Shown: positions 1-12,732, counted from the stretch's first letter. The stretch: 64,000 nucleotides of DNA from Labilibaculum sp. (GCF_963664555.1 NZ_OY761461.1:1054001-1118000), one strand, 5' to 3'. Numbers and translations are program-made. The notes: a model not told the origin generated them from the letters alone.

Positions 1-194
1 AAATCCAAATAAGCGATGACAACGTAACTTGGGTAAGCCTGGGCGACTTTGTTCTGGAAAAAACTACAAACCAGCAAAATATCAAACTAGGCACAGCTAA
101 AACGTTCCGATATTTTAAATTCATAGCTAAAACTGCTCATGATGGAACCAATAATGCTGCTATGGCAGAAATTGCGACCTATATTGTAGAGTAA
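1..194 (+). CDS. C-terminal end of a protein with an F5/8 type C (discoidin-like) domain, partial
   Basis: The window opens inside a reading frame (codons start at position 3) that ends at the TAA at 192-194. The 63 visible residues contain DNVTWVSLGDF, FRYFKFIAK and a final MAEIATYIVE. This matches the last strands of F5/8 type C carbohydrate-binding modules, where an 'aromatic-Lys-Phe' strand and a closing 'AEI' strand are typical. Such modules usually sit at the end of secreted glycosidases or SusD-neighbour lipoproteins. The catalytic or main part lies before the window, so the protein's function cannot be told. An imperfect hairpin with a T-run follows the stop codon. Confidence 0.7.
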   Translation, partial: IQISDDNVTWVSLGDFVLEKTTNQQNIKLGTAKTFRYFKFIAKTAHDGTNNAAMAEIATYIVE

Positions 195-209
195 GTGTGA
201 AATTGTATT

Positions 210-251
210 AAGAGGGTGTCCTAAATTTTTATTTGAGATGGCCTCTTTTTT
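210..251 (+). terminator. probable intrinsic terminator after the partial gene
   Basis: A short stem AAGAGG/CCTCTT is separated by a 28-base AT-rich loop and followed by a run of T. It lies 16 bases after the TAA of the upstream gene. The stem is only six pairs, so this is a weak call. Confidence 0.4.
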
Positions 252-3855
<3,604 letters not shown>

Positions 3856-3882
3856 TTTTTTAGATTCAAAAAAAATATTGAC

Positions 3883-5292
3883 ATGAATATGAATCAAACA
3901 TTGCTTTTGGCAGGAACAAGCCTTCTTTTTGGCACTTCGTGTGCAAACTTGTCTAAAAGTAAATCTGAATCAAGCAAGCCGAATATCATTTACATCCTTG
4001 CTGATGATATGGGGTATGGGGATTTGGGTTGTTATGGACAAAGGATTTTCGAAACACCTAATCTTGATTTAATGGCCAGTCAAGGTATCCGATTCATAAA
4101 TCATTATACAGGCAGTACTGTTTGTGCGCCCTCACGTTGTGCATTACTAACAGGGAAACATACCGGTCATTCTGTTGTGCGGGGAAACAAGGAGATACAG
4201 CCAGAAGGTCAGATGGCTATGCCTGCCGGAACAAGAACGGCAGCTCATTTTCTTCAGAAAGCGGGTTATAGTACAGGATGTGTGGGAAAATGGGGTTTAG
4301 GCTATCCCGGATCGGAAAGTGATCCTCTGAATATGGGATTTGACTATTTCTTTGGATACAATTGTCAAATGAAAGCCCATCATTACTTCCCTGAATATTT
4401 ATGGGAGAATGATCAAAAAATATTCTATCCCGAAAATAGCAACGGGCAACAGAAAATGTATAGTCATGATGAAACAACAAGAAAAGCATTTTCTTTCATC
4501 AAAGAGAATAAGGAGAAACCATTTTTCTTGTATCTGGCTTATGCAATACCTCATGCCGAATTGGTTATTCCTGAAGAATATCTGGCTAAATACAAAGGTA
4601 AATTTCCCGAAAATCCGTTTTCAGGTGGCCATTATGGAAAACAGGATTATCCAAGAGCTACTTATGCTGCAATGATTTCACATTTGGATTCTGATGTTGG
4701 GAAATTAAATTCATTGTTAAAGGAATATGGTTTAGACGAGAATACAATCGTGATGTTTGCTTCGGATAACGGACCTCATGTGGAAGGAGGAAATGATCCG
4801 CTCTTCTTTGAGAGTTCCGGTGGTTTACGAGGGGAAAAGAGATCCTTATACGAAGGAGGGATTCGAACTCCTTTTATTGTGAAGTGGCCTGGGAAAATAA
4901 AATCAGGAGAGGTTTCCCAGCATGTTTCTGCTTTTTGGGATGTGTTGCCAACACTATGTGATATGGCAGGCGTAAAAGCACCTGAAGATTTGGATGGCAT
5001 TTCATTTTATCCCGAACTAATAGGCGAAAAACAGAAAAATCATGAATTGCTCTATTGGGAGTTTCATGGCTATACCGGCGATAAGCAAGCCATTCGAAAA
5101 GGAAAATGGAAAGCGGTTCGGAATAAGATTATTAGGGCAAATATGCCCATAGAGCTTTACAATTTAGAATTAGATCCTTTTGAACAAAACGATGTGTCAG
5201 AGCAATTCCCTGATATGATAACCGAAATGAAAAGTTTGCTCGATAAAACTCATGTTCAATCAGAGGATTTTCCATTTGAATATGAATTGTAA
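3883..5292 (+). CDS. S1-family sulfatase, lipoprotein
   Basis: A 469-residue type I sulfatase that should remove sulfate esters from a glycan. The N-terminus has a lipobox ending at C20 (LLFGTSC), so it is probably lipid-anchored. The metal-binding ADDMGYGD motif and the signature C-A-P-S-R are both present. C81 is the residue converted to formylglycine, so a maturase encoded elsewhere is needed. The GKWGLG motif (Lys of the active site) and the SDNGPH segment (metal-ligand region) are also intact. It follows the GH2 gene by 27 bases, so desulfation and galactose removal are probably coupled. A weak hairpin and then an intrinsic terminator follow. The subfamily and sulfate position cannot be judged by eye. 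Confidence 0.9.
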   Translation: MNMNQTLLLAGTSLLFGTSCANLSKSKSESSKPNIIYILADDMGYGDLGCYGQRIFETPNLDLMASQGIRFINHYTGSTVCAPSRCALLTGKHTGHSVVRGNKEIQPEGQMAMPAGTRTAAHFLQKAGYSTGCVGKWGLGYPGSESDPLNMGFDYFFGYNCQMKAHHYFPEYLWENDQKIFYPENSNGQQKMYSHDETTRKAFSFIKENKEKPFFLYLAYAIPHAELVIPEEYLAKYKGKFPENPFSGGHYGKQDYPRATYAAMISHLDSDVGKLNSLLKEYGLDENTIVMFASDNGPHVEGGNDPLFFESSGGLRGEKRSLYEGGIRTPFIVKWPGKIKSGEVSQHVSAFWDVLPTLCDMAGVKAPEDLDGISFYPELIGEKQKNHELLYWEFHGYTGDKQAIRKGKWKAVRNKIIRANMPIELYNLELDPFEQNDVSEQFPDMITEMKSLLDKTHVQSEDFPFEYEL

Positions 5293-5352
5293 GAAATATG
5301 TCAAAATAAGAGAGCTCATTATGATTTTATAATGATTCCACTAAAGACTTAG

Positions 5353-5382
5353 GCAGGCCATTATCATTTGTTAATGGCTTGC
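5353..5382 (+). other. hairpin after the sulfatase gene
   Basis: GCAGGCCATTA pairs with TAATGGCTTGC across an 8-base loop (one G-U pair). It has no downstream T-run, so it is more likely an RNA-stabilizing or processing hairpin than a terminator. A better terminator lies further on at 5547. Confidence 0.45.
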
Positions 5383-5713
5383 TTAACTAAAAAAATGGCA
5401 ATTCACATTTTTTAATTGCTCCGCTAAATGATTAATCGGGCAATGAACAGAACTTATTTCTGTACTCACAAGCTTATCTTCGTTTACTACCAAATTACTA
5501 TCAAAATTTTCTTTTTAAAGCACTTCTTTTTAGTGGCATTTTTTTTAGCATCCTCATTTGAATGATGCTTTTTTAAATTGAAAAAAATGTTTTTTACGTA
5601 TCGTAATGTTTTGTGGGTTAGTTTTTTGTGAAAAAGTCGACCTTGTCGCTTAATATGTCCTCTTTTTTGTAATACTTATTTATCATTTTTGAAATTGTAA
5701 AAAATTAAGACAA
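5383..5713 (+). promoter_or_regulatory. intergenic region with terminator and the second copy of the shared upstream element
   Basis: No gene is visible. A terminator sits at 5547-5574. Downstream, TCGCT (5646), ATGTCC (5655) and TCATTTTTGA (5683) repeat the block found before the GH2 gene. The distance between the outer words is the same 37 bases, but the distance to the start codon is shorter (31 bases from TCATTTTTGA rather than 78). The element probably controls the 5714 gene. Confidence 0.4.
5547..5574 (+). terminator. intrinsic terminator of the GH2-sulfatase unit
   Basis: AGCATC and GATGCT form a 6-bp stem around an 11-base loop and are followed directly by five further T residues. 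It is 255 bases after the sulfatase stop codon. Confidence 0.6.
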
Positions 5714-7036
5714 ATGAAAATAAGCAGATATTTAATACTAGGTTCTTTTCTGATGGTTTGTATTCTATCAGCGTGTTCTTCAAGTAAAAGCTCGAAGAAA
5801 GAAGCAGATATATCAATTGAAGATTTATTGATAGAAGTACCTTTTAGCGGGAATGCATGGCTGGTTGATGATGTTTCTTTAAATGAAGACATGATTTCTG
5901 ACCCGGGCCTGAAAAACTGGATGAAGAAAACTTCTCTGATCAGAACTTTTGTGAGAGTTAATGCAACAGGAGATCTGTGTGTAGGATTAAAAGCCAAATC
6001 GTTAAAGGGCTCGTCTAAAGTGAAAATAACTATTGGAGAAGAGTCTAAAGAATTTGCAATTAGCAATCAGGAAATGAGTATTATACCTGTTGGGCGTTTC
6101 AATGTCTCACAGAAAGGATATGTTCAAATTGATTTACAGGGAGTTTCAAAAACGGATTCTTATTTTGGTGAAGTATCTCATTTGCTGATAGGAGGTGAGG
6201 CAGTATCAGAAGGAACTGATTTTGTGAAAGAAGATTTTTATTGGGGACGACGTGGTCCTTCTGTTCATTTGGGCTACGAAATTCCTTCTGAAGCTGGTGA
6301 TGTTGAATGGTTTTATAACGAAATTGAGGTGCCTGAGGGAAATGATCTTGTTGGTTCGTATTATATGGCGAATGGTTTTGGTGAAGGTTACTTTGGAATT
6401 CAAGTGAATTCCGAAACAGAACGCAGAATCTTATTTTCAGTATGGAGTTCTTTTAAAACAGATAATCCCAATGATATCCCGGAAGATGAGAAAATTAAGC
6501 TTTTAAGAAAAGGAACTGATGTAAAAACGGGTGAGTTCGGTAATGAAGGGTCTGGAGGACAGAGTTACAGAATATACGATTGGAAAGCCGGAAACAGATA
6601 TCGTTTTCTGTTGGGTGCTAAACCAACTAATGATAATTCCACAGATTATACCGCTTACTTCTTTGCACCTGAAATTGGTAATTGGGAGCTGATTGCAAGT
6701 TTTAGAAGGCCAAAAACCTCAACATATTTAACCCGGCCACATTCATTTCTTGAGAATTTTATGACTGAAATGGGACAGTTTACCCGTAAGGGAACTTATT
6801 TAAATCAGTGGGTAAGAAATACTGAGGGCACGTGGTTCGAAATGACCAAAGCAAAATTCACCGCAGATGCTACGGCGAGAAAAGATGCTCGTTTAGACTA
6901 TGCAGGAGGAGTTGAAGGAGAGTATTTCTATTTGAAGAATTGTGGCTTTTTTAGTGAGAAAACAAGCTTCGATACATTTTTTAATAGAACTGAATTGGGC
7001 ATAGAACCTATTATTGATTTTAAAAAATTACCCTGA
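5714..7036 (+). CDS. DUF3472-type lipoprotein (with DUF5077-like N-terminal region)
   Basis: A 440-residue exported protein. The lipobox LSAC places the lipid anchor at C21. The body resembles the DUF5077 plus DUF3472 arrangement common in Bacteroidota polysaccharide loci. An N-terminal beta-sandwich of about 150 residues is followed by the DUF3472 core, recognizable from the GRRGPSVHLGYE segment (about 178-190), the ANGFGEGYFGIQ segment and the WNELGAS-like stretch GNWELIASFRRPKT. DUF3472 has no established activity that I can name, but its position among glycosidases suggests glycan binding or processing. It has its own upstream element and lies 131 bases before the GH20 gene. The domain assignment is by memory of family patterns. 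Confidence 0.7.
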   Translation: MKISRYLILGSFLMVCILSACSSSKSSKKEADISIEDLLIEVPFSGNAWLVDDVSLNEDMISDPGLKNWMKKTSLIRTFVRVNATGDLCVGLKAKSLKGSSKVKITIGEESKEFAISNQEMSIIPVGRFNVSQKGYVQIDLQGVSKTDSYFGEVSHLLIGGEAVSEGTDFVKEDFYWGRRGPSVHLGYEIPSEAGDVEWFYNEIEVPEGNDLVGSYYMANGFGEGYFGIQVNSETERRILFSVWSSFKTDNPNDIPEDEKIKLLRKGTDVKTGEFGNEGSGGQSYRIYDWKAGNRYRFLLGAKPTNDNSTDYTAYFFAPEIGNWELIASFRRPKTSTYLTRPHSFLENFMTEMGQFTRKGTYLNQWVRNTEGTWFEMTKAKFTADATARKDARLDYAGGVEGEYFYLKNCGFFSEKTSFDTFFNRTELGIEPIIDFKKLP

Positions 7037-7097
7037 ATGCAGGGAATGTAATTTGGATTGGTGAACTGTGAAGGATTTGGTTATGAAAGAGTTTGGT

Positions 7098-7118
7098 ATC
7101 TCATTTTGGAAATGAGAT
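7098..7118 (+). other. perfect 9-bp hairpin between the DUF3472 and GH20 genes
   Basis: ATCTCATTT, loop TGG, AAATGAGAT. No strong T-run follows directly, so it may be an mRNA processing or partial termination element rather than a full terminator. Confidence 0.5.
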
Positions 7119-7166
7119 TTAGTTAAAATCCTTCTTTTTGGAAAACTAATATGATATTTATCAGTT

Positions 7167-8795
7167 ATGAATAAAATAAGCCTGTGTTTTTTGCTGATGT
7201 TTTTAATGGCAACATCAGTAATGTCGAAAAACGTAAAAGTAATACCGCAGCCTTTAGAGGTAGAAAATGGGGTAGGATATTTTGCAATCACATCAAAAAC
7301 CAAGATTGTTTTTGATGAAGCCAATATTGGCAATGCAATCTATTTGCAGAAGATGCTGGAATCAGATTTCAATATGAAGTTAAATATCACTTCACTGGAA
7401 GCAAAAGGAATTGTGCTTACTATTGATGAAAATCTGAATGCAGACCTTGGTCAGGAAGGGTATTTGCTTGAAGTTGGAAAGAAAGGAATAAATATAACAG
7501 CTTCAGATAAAGCGGGTATTTTTTATGGCATTCAGTCACTAAGACAGTTACTTTCACTAGATGTGGATCTTAGTTCGGGAGAACTTTGTATTCCCAGCGT
7601 TAGAATTAAAGATTTCCCACGTTTTAGCTGGAGGGCATTTATGCTCGACGAAGCGCGATATTTTAAGGGAATGGAGCAGGTGAAAAAATTGCTCGATCAA
7701 ATGGCATTGCTTAAGATGAATGTATTTCACTGGCACTTGACTGATGATCAGGGATGGCGTATTGAAATCAAAAAATATCCGAAACTAACGAGCGTTGGTT
7801 CAACCCGGAAAGATTCGCAAATAGGCGGGTGGAACAGTGAAGAGCTTTCGGGGAAATCACACAGTGGTTTCTACACTCAAAAACAGCTTAAAGAGATTAT
7901 TGCTTACGCTGCAGAGCGGCAAATTAACATTGTTCCTGAGATTGAAATGCCTGGACACGCGTCGGCTGCAATTGCTGCTTATCCATGGTTGGGTACAATT
8001 GGTGAGCTGAAAGAAACACCTGTGGTGTTTGGTAAGTTGCCCGATTCGTTCAATGTTGCCGATCCTAAAGTATATCAGTTTATCGAAGATGTTCTCTCCG
8101 AAGTAATGGATCTTTTTCCTGGGAAAACGATTCATATTGGAGGTGATGAGGTAAAATTTGATGCTTGGAAAGAGTCGGAAGAGGTTCAGGAGTTTATGAA
8201 AAAAAATGATTTGGCATCACCAGCTGATTTACAGATTTTCTTTACCAACAGGGTGTCGAATTTTTTAGACAGAAAGGCGCATCGCATGATGGGCTGGAAT
8301 GAGATTTTAGGAGGTAATGTTCATGAATGGCAAAAGTCTGAAGATATTGAAGTAAAAGAGAAACTGGCGACCAGTGCCATCATTCATTTTTGGAAGGGAA
8401 GTCTTGATCTTGTAAAAGACGCCGTGGTGAATGGTTATGATATTGTCAATTCATATCATGTGAATACATATCTGGATTATCCGTGCAGCTATACACCTAT
8501 CGAAAAGGCCTATGATTTCGATCCGATCCCTGAAGGACTTGATGAAAAGTATCATGCTAAAGTACTGGGCAGCGGATGCCAAATGTGGAGCGAGTGGATT
8601 CCTGAGGTGTCAGATATGGATAAGATGGTATTTCCACGTTTGGCGGCTTACGCAGAGTTGGGCTGGACTGCTAAGGATCTGAAAAATTTCAAGCTGTTCC
8701 GTTCTAATCTGAGTCTCCTGATCGAAAGATGGAAAAAAGAAGGAATTGGATGTGCTGATCAGTTTGATAAAAATGATTTTTCTAAGCAGGAATAG
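7167..8795 (+). CDS. GH20 beta-N-acetylhexosaminidase, secreted
   Basis: A 542-residue exo-hexosaminidase expected to release terminal GlcNAc or GalNAc by substrate-assisted catalysis. A signal peptide (hydrophobic residues 5-18, cleavage after VMS) exports it. The N-terminal GH20b domain (about 22-145) precedes the TIM barrel, which opens with the typical RFSWRAFMLDEARYF segment and carries HWHLTDDQGWRIEI. The catalytic pair is D327-E328 in HIGGDE, where the Asp orients the N-acetyl group and the Glu is the acid. The late motif WSEWIPEVSDMD closes the active-site region. Length and motifs are complete. It lies upstream of the GH109 gene, which also acts on N-acetylhexosamine. Confidence 0.93.
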   Translation: MNKISLCFLLMFLMATSVMSKNVKVIPQPLEVENGVGYFAITSKTKIVFDEANIGNAIYLQKMLESDFNMKLNITSLEAKGIVLTIDENLNADLGQEGYLLEVGKKGINITASDKAGIFYGIQSLRQLLSLDVDLSSGELCIPSVRIKDFPRFSWRAFMLDEARYFKGMEQVKKLLDQMALLKMNVFHWHLTDDQGWRIEIKKYPKLTSVGSTRKDSQIGGWNSEELSGKSHSGFYTQKQLKEIIAYAAERQINIVPEIEMPGHASAAIAAYPWLGTIGELKETPVVFGKLPDSFNVADPKVYQFIEDVLSEVMDLFPGKTIHIGGDEVKFDAWKESEEVQEFMKKNDLASPADLQIFFTNRVSNFLDRKAHRMMGWNEILGGNVHEWQKSEDIEVKEKLATSAIIHFWKGSLDLVKDAVVNGYDIVNSYHVNTYLDYPCSYTPIEKAYDFDPIPEGLDEKYHAKVLGSGCQMWSEWIPEVSDMDKMVFPRLAAYAELGWTAKDLKNFKLFRSNLSLLIERWKKEGIGCADQFDKNDFSKQE

Positions 8796-8903
8796 AAGGT
8801 TGTTTTGAGGAAGGATTCTATATGATCTCACCGTAGGTGAATGTTAAAATTTGATACTAAAAAAGCAGTTGAATAAAATAAATCAATCGAATAAAAATAT
8901 ATT

Positions 8904-10388
8904 ATGGCAACAAACAGAAGATCATTCCTTGGGAACCTGGCCTTAGGTGCTGGGATTCTTGCAGCAGCCCCACTGGCTGCTTGCAGTGGACCAAAAGAAG
9001 AAAGTAAATTATCATATATTAAAGATTTGGTAGGGAAAAGTCCTAAAATGAACTTTAATATGTGTGGGTATGCAGCACCCAAATTGGAGACTGTTCGTGT
9101 TGGATTTGTTGGTATTGGCGATCGTGGCTCGGGAGCAGTAAAGAGAATGACCTTTATTGAAGGAGTTGAAGTTACTGCTTTATGTGATACCAGACAGGCC
9201 GCGGTTGATGGTGGACAAAAAATACTTTCTGATGCAGGACTTCCTAAAGCAAAAGAGTTTGTGGGTGGAGATTTGGGCTTTAAGGAGTTGTGTGAAAGCG
9301 GATTGGTTGATTTAGTTTATATTGCAACCCCGTGGGAATGGCACGTACCTGTTGCTATTGCAGCGATGGAAGGAGATAAGCATGCGGCAGTTGAAGTTTC
9401 AACGGCAAAAACTCTTGATGAGTGCTGGCAAATGGTTGAGACATCGGAGCGTACACGCAAACACTGTGTTATTTTGGAAAATTGCTGTTACGATTTCTTT
9501 GAGATGTTGACTCTAAATATGGCGCGTCAGGGTGTATTTGGAGACCTGGTTCATGGTGAAGGAGCTTACATACACGATTTGGATTATTGGCATTTTAACA
9601 AGCCTAAAGACAATCAAATGACTGATGGAGCTTACACCAAAATGTGGCGTATGCACGAGAATAAGCGCAAAGCCAATGTATATCCTACTCACGGTTTAGG
9701 TCCAATTTGTCAATCAATGAATATCAACCGTGGTGATAAAATGGATTACCTGACCGCAATGATGTCGGATGATTTCACTTTGAAACACCGCATTGCAGAA
9801 AAAGCTAAAGAAGACCCGTTTTTTGAGCAGTTTGTTGGCTGGGATATGCGCGGAAACATGGATTTACAGTTGATTCGTACTAACAAAGGCCGTACCATCA
9901 TGATTCAGCATGATATTAGTTCTCCACGACCTTATTCACGTATTCACATGTTGAGTGGAACCAAGTGTTTTGCACAAAAGTGGCCCTTGCAGCACATTGC
10001 CTTTGGGCATAATGTAGTTGACGATGCTCAGATGAAAGAATTGGAAGAAAAATATACTCCTGAATTAATTCGAAAAGTAGGAGAGATGGCTAAACAGGTT
10101 GGTGGTCATGGAGGTATGGATTTCGTTATGGATTGGCGTTTAATTGATTGTTTACGAAACGGGCTTCCAATGGATATGGATGTTTATGACGCTGCATCCT
10201 GGAGCTGTATTACACCATTAAGTGAATGGTCTATTGCCAATAAATCCAATTCAATTGAAGTTCCTGATTTTACTCGTGGTGCATGGGAAACCAATGCTCC
10301 AATTGACCTAACTTTAACTGGTGCAGGAACAACCGAGGTTCGGAATTTAATAAAAGCGAATACGAAAGGACAGTTGAACGTTCATTAA
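8904..10388 (+). CDS. Gfo/Idh/MocA-family glycoside hydrolase, GH109-like (alpha-N-acetylgalactosaminidase type)
   Basis: A 494-residue protein with a twin-arginine signal (NRRSFLGNLALGAG) at residues 4-17, followed by a Cys at about residue 27 in a lipobox-like context. The Rossmann fold starts at VRVGFVGIGDRGSG (about 63-76), which binds NAD. GH109 enzymes keep NAD bound and split glycosides by oxidation, elimination and re-reduction. Tat export fits a cofactor loaded before secretion. The CYDFFEMLTLNMARQG segment and YPTHGLGPI (His in the latter) are typical of the GH109 branch. The alternative is an ordinary sugar oxidoreductase of the same superfamily. The neighbouring GH20, GH2 and sulfatase genes favour a glycan role. 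Confidence 0.8.
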   Translation: MATNRRSFLGNLALGAGILAAAPLAACSGPKEESKLSYIKDLVGKSPKMNFNMCGYAAPKLETVRVGFVGIGDRGSGAVKRMTFIEGVEVTALCDTRQAAVDGGQKILSDAGLPKAKEFVGGDLGFKELCESGLVDLVYIATPWEWHVPVAIAAMEGDKHAAVEVSTAKTLDECWQMVETSERTRKHCVILENCCYDFFEMLTLNMARQGVFGDLVHGEGAYIHDLDYWHFNKPKDNQMTDGAYTKMWRMHENKRKANVYPTHGLGPICQSMNINRGDKMDYLTAMMSDDFTLKHRIAEKAKEDPFFEQFVGWDMRGNMDLQLIRTNKGRTIMIQHDISSPRPYSRIHMLSGTKCFAQKWPLQHIAFGHNVVDDAQMKELEEKYTPELIRKVGEMAKQVGGHGGMDFVMDWRLIDCLRNGLPMDMDVYDAASWSCITPLSEWSIANKSNSIEVPDFTRGAWETNAPIDLTLTGAGTTEVRNLIKANTKGQLNVH

Positions 10389-10411
10389 GAAAATTACATA
10401 GTTAGTTTAAG

Positions 10412-10464
10412 CAATAGTGAAGTTATGTCTTTATTGATTATTAGACTTCACTATTGTTGTTTTT
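10412..10464 (+). terminator. strong intrinsic terminator after the GH109-like gene
   Basis: CAATAGTGAAGT and ACTTCACTATTG form a perfect 12-bp stem around a 21-base loop, followed by TTGTTTTT. The T-run end overlaps the probable -33 region of galE. Confidence 0.85.
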
Positions 10465-10487
10465 GCAAAGCAACTAATGTAAATTTG
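10457..10487 (+). promoter_or_regulatory. candidate galE promoter
   Basis: TAAATTTG at 10480-10487 matches the Bacteroidota -7 consensus TAnnTTTG. A TTG at 10457-10459 stands 20 bases upstream as a possible -33 box. Transcription would start near 10491, giving a leader of about 20 bases. Confidence 0.5.
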
Positions 10488-10510
10488 TTTTTGATACTAA
10501 ATTATATTAA

Positions 10511-11536
10511 ATGAACAAACAAATTCTGGTAACCGGAGGAACTGGTTTTATAGGTTCACATACTGTTGTTGAGTTGCAAAACAGTGGTTACGATGTGGTG
10601 ATTGTTGATAACCTTTCGAATTCGAAAGCTGAAGTGTTGGATAAGATTAAGGAAATATCCGGCATTCGGCCAAGATTTGAGAAGTTTGATTTAACGGACA
10701 GACAAAAAGTAAAGGATTTCTTTCATAAGTATTCGGATATAGAAGCAATTATTCACTTTGCAGCATCGAAGGCTGTTGGTGAATCTGTTGAGAAACCATT
10801 AATGTACTATAATAACAATCTGAATTCTTTGATGAATATCATGGAGGCGATGATTGAATTTAATGTATCAAATCTTGTGTTCTCATCTTCGTGTACTGTT
10901 TATGGCCAGCCGGATATATTGCCGGTAACGGAACAAACTCAGAGAAAGGAAGCCGAATCACCATATGGAAATACCAAAACTATTTGTGAGGATATAATTC
11001 GTGATACGATTAAATCAGATCCATCACTTAAGGGGATTGCACTCAGATATTTTAATCCAATTGGAGCACATGAAACGGCTAAAATTGGTGAATTGCCGTT
11101 AGGTGTACCAAATAATTTAATTCCTTTCCTTACACAAACTGTAGCTGGAATTCGCCCGGAGTTGAGTGTGTTTGGTGATGATTATGACACTGCCGACGGT
11201 TCAGCAATTCGCGATTATATTCATGTAGTAGATTTGGCTAAGGCACATGTTACAGCTATTGAAAGATTATTAAATAACAGAAATAAGGAAAACTACGAAT
11301 ATTTTAATATTGGTACGGGAAATGGCGTTTCTGTTCTTGAAATCATTAAATCATTCGAAAGGGCAACAGGAGAGAAAGTGCCGCACAAGATTGTTGCGCG
11401 TCGTGCTGGTGATATCGAAAAAATATATGCTGATACTTCCTTTGCAAATGAAGAATTAGGATGGAAAGCCGTTAGCACTCTTGATGAAACGCTTCTTTCT
11501 GCCTGGAAATGGCAAGTGAATATTGGTGAATTATAG
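10511..11536 (+). CDS. galE: UDP-glucose 4-epimerase
   Basis: A 341-residue cytoplasmic short-chain dehydrogenase-type epimerase that interconverts UDP-glucose and UDP-galactose (last Leloir pathway step). The NAD-binding motif GGTGFIGSH is at residues 8-16. SSSCTVYG gives the catalytic Ser/Thr region, and the Y-x-x-x-K pair is Y152 and K156 in SPYGNTK. ALRYFNPIGAH and the DYIHVVDLA segment are characteristic of GalE. Length is standard. It sits between a galactoside-degrading locus and the uronate operon, with terminators on both sides, so it is probably transcribed alone. It fits use of galactose released by the GH2 and GH42 enzymes or precursor supply. Confidence 0.95.
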   Translation: MNKQILVTGGTGFIGSHTVVELQNSGYDVVIVDNLSNSKAEVLDKIKEISGIRPRFEKFDLTDRQKVKDFFHKYSDIEAIIHFAASKAVGESVEKPLMYYNNNLNSLMNIMEAMIEFNVSNLVFSSSCTVYGQPDILPVTEQTQRKEAESPYGNTKTICEDIIRDTIKSDPSLKGIALRYFNPIGAHETAKIGELPLGVPNNLIPFLTQTVAGIRPELSVFGDDYDTADGSAIRDYIHVVDLAKAHVTAIERLLNNRNKENYEYFNIGTGNGVSVLEIIKSFERATGEKVPHKIVARRAGDIEKIYADTSFANEELGWKAVSTLDETLLSAWKWQVNIGEL

Positions 11537-11558
11537 CAAGTCACAAAAAGTTTTTTTT

Positions 11559-11595
11559 AACGCCTGTCATTTAATTGATAGGCGTTATTCTTTTT
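11559..11595 (+). terminator. intrinsic terminator of galE
   Basis: AACGCCTGTC and GATAGGCGTT pair over 10 bp (one G-U) around an 8-base loop, followed by ATTCTTTTT. On the minus strand the hairpin is followed by A rather than T, so it serves galE rather than the convergent lacI-type gene. Confidence 0.85.
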
Positions 11596-11629
11596 CGCGA
11601 ATTGCAATTTTTAAAAAGAATGTTGGGAA

Positions 11630-12688
11630 TTAAGCTTCATACAGTTTAATACACTCCTGATTGATAATATCAACAGGCAGATACTCATCTTTTGGAATCT
11701 CGTGATTCAAAAGAACATGTTCAAATAATTTTTTTACAGCTTTAAATCCTTGTTGATGAGGGTGCTGGCCAATTAAGAAATTGATGGTTCCCTGATTTAG
11801 ATATTTGATGTTTTGTTCGATAGGATCAAAACCTACAAGTATAATATCACTGAGTTCGTTGGTAATCAGATATCTTGCTATTTTATAAACCTTGGATCCT
11901 GTGATGAATATGGCTTTTATGTTCTTGTTTTTCTTGATTACAGAATCCAATTTCTCTTTAATAATTTCAGCATCAGATGTAGGAATTTCAATACTTATTT
12001 TCAGCCCTTGATTTTTCCCTTTATCCATAAAATAGCTTAAAAATCCTTGTGTTCGTTGATTTAAGTGATGAACATTTTCCAGATTTTTAGCCAGATTAAT
12101 AATTAAAATATCTCCGTTTACAGGAATGCCAAAATCGATTAAATTAGCGGCAACTCTTCCGCCATGAAAACCATCGCTGCCCACATAAGCCAAATAGTTG
12201 CTTTTGGATAATTTTGATTCGATAAAAACATATGGAATTCCTTTCTGATCAAGTTTCTGAGTAAATTCCAGACTCTCTTTTGAGAAAATAGGAGAAAATA
12301 CAACCCCCGAAGGATTAAGTTCTAAAACAGCTTCAAATTGTTTAATAAAATCCTGTTCATTGTAATGCTCGAAAAAGAAATTTTTAACTTTTACCTGAAA
12401 TTGTTCTAATTCCAAGGCGGCTTCAGTAATACCATTCAATGGTCTTTTCCAGAATATATCCTCCTCGGTTGGGCTTGGTAACAGAGATGCAAAAATGCAC
12501 TGTTTTTTAGAAGTAAGTGCTCTGGCTATAAGGTTAGGTTGGTAGTTGTTTACTCTTGCGATTTCCAGAATCTTATTCTTGGTTTCTTCCGCAACTTCTC
12601 CCCGATTGTGGAGTACACGATCTACCGTACCAACAGAAACACCTGCTTGTTCAGCTATGTCTTTTATTCGAATCTTTGCTATCGACAT
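11630..12688 (-). CDS. LacI-family transcriptional regulator (probable uronate operon regulator)
   Basis: A 352-residue DNA-binding repressor or activator. The N-terminal helix-turn-helix (residues 6-27) contains IKDIAEQAGVSVGTVDRVL, followed by the hinge region ending LIARALTSKK. From about residue 65 a periplasmic-binding-protein-like effector domain follows, with YVGSDGFHGGRVAA. It lies directly downstream of, and on the same strand as, the glucuronate operon, which suggests that it controls it with a uronate-related effector. A 14-bp palindrome with a central CG, the usual centre of LacI-type operators, occurs upstream of uxaC in two versions and is the natural candidate target. A TACTTTTG promoter box and a full terminator-like hairpin lie in its leader. 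Confidence 0.88.
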   Translation of the reverse strand: MSIAKIRIKDIAEQAGVSVGTVDRVLHNRGEVAEETKNKILEIARVNNYQPNLIARALTSKKQCIFASLLPSPTEEDIFWKRPLNGITEAALELEQFQVKVKNFFFEHYNEQDFIKQFEAVLELNPSGVVFSPIFSKESLEFTQKLDQKGIPYVFIESKLSKSNYLAYVGSDGFHGGRVAANLIDFGIPVNGDILIINLAKNLENVHHLNQRTQGFLSYFMDKGKNQGLKISIEIPTSDAEIIKEKLDSVIKKNKNIKAIFITGSKVYKIARYLITNELSDIILVGFDPIEQNIKYLNQGTINFLIGQHPHQQGFKAVKKLFEHVLLNHEIPKDEYLPVDIINQECIKLYEA

Positions 12689-12699
12689 TTCCAGTAAAT

Positions 12700-12732
12700 A
12701 AAAAAAATCAGGAAGGAATTTATCCTTCCTGA
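12700..12732 (-). terminator. intrinsic terminator at the end of the uronate operon, inside the probable lacI-type leader
   Basis: Read on the minus strand, TCAGGAAGG and CCTTCCTGA form a perfect 9-bp stem around AATAAATT-type loop bases, followed directly by eight T. It ends only 11 bases before the ATG of the LacI-family gene at 12688, so transcription into that gene from any upstream promoter must pass it. Confidence 0.85.

Noticed and set aside
4409-4675. Open frames overlapping the sulfatase gene
   Set aside because: Out-of-frame shadows inside a gene with complete family motifs.
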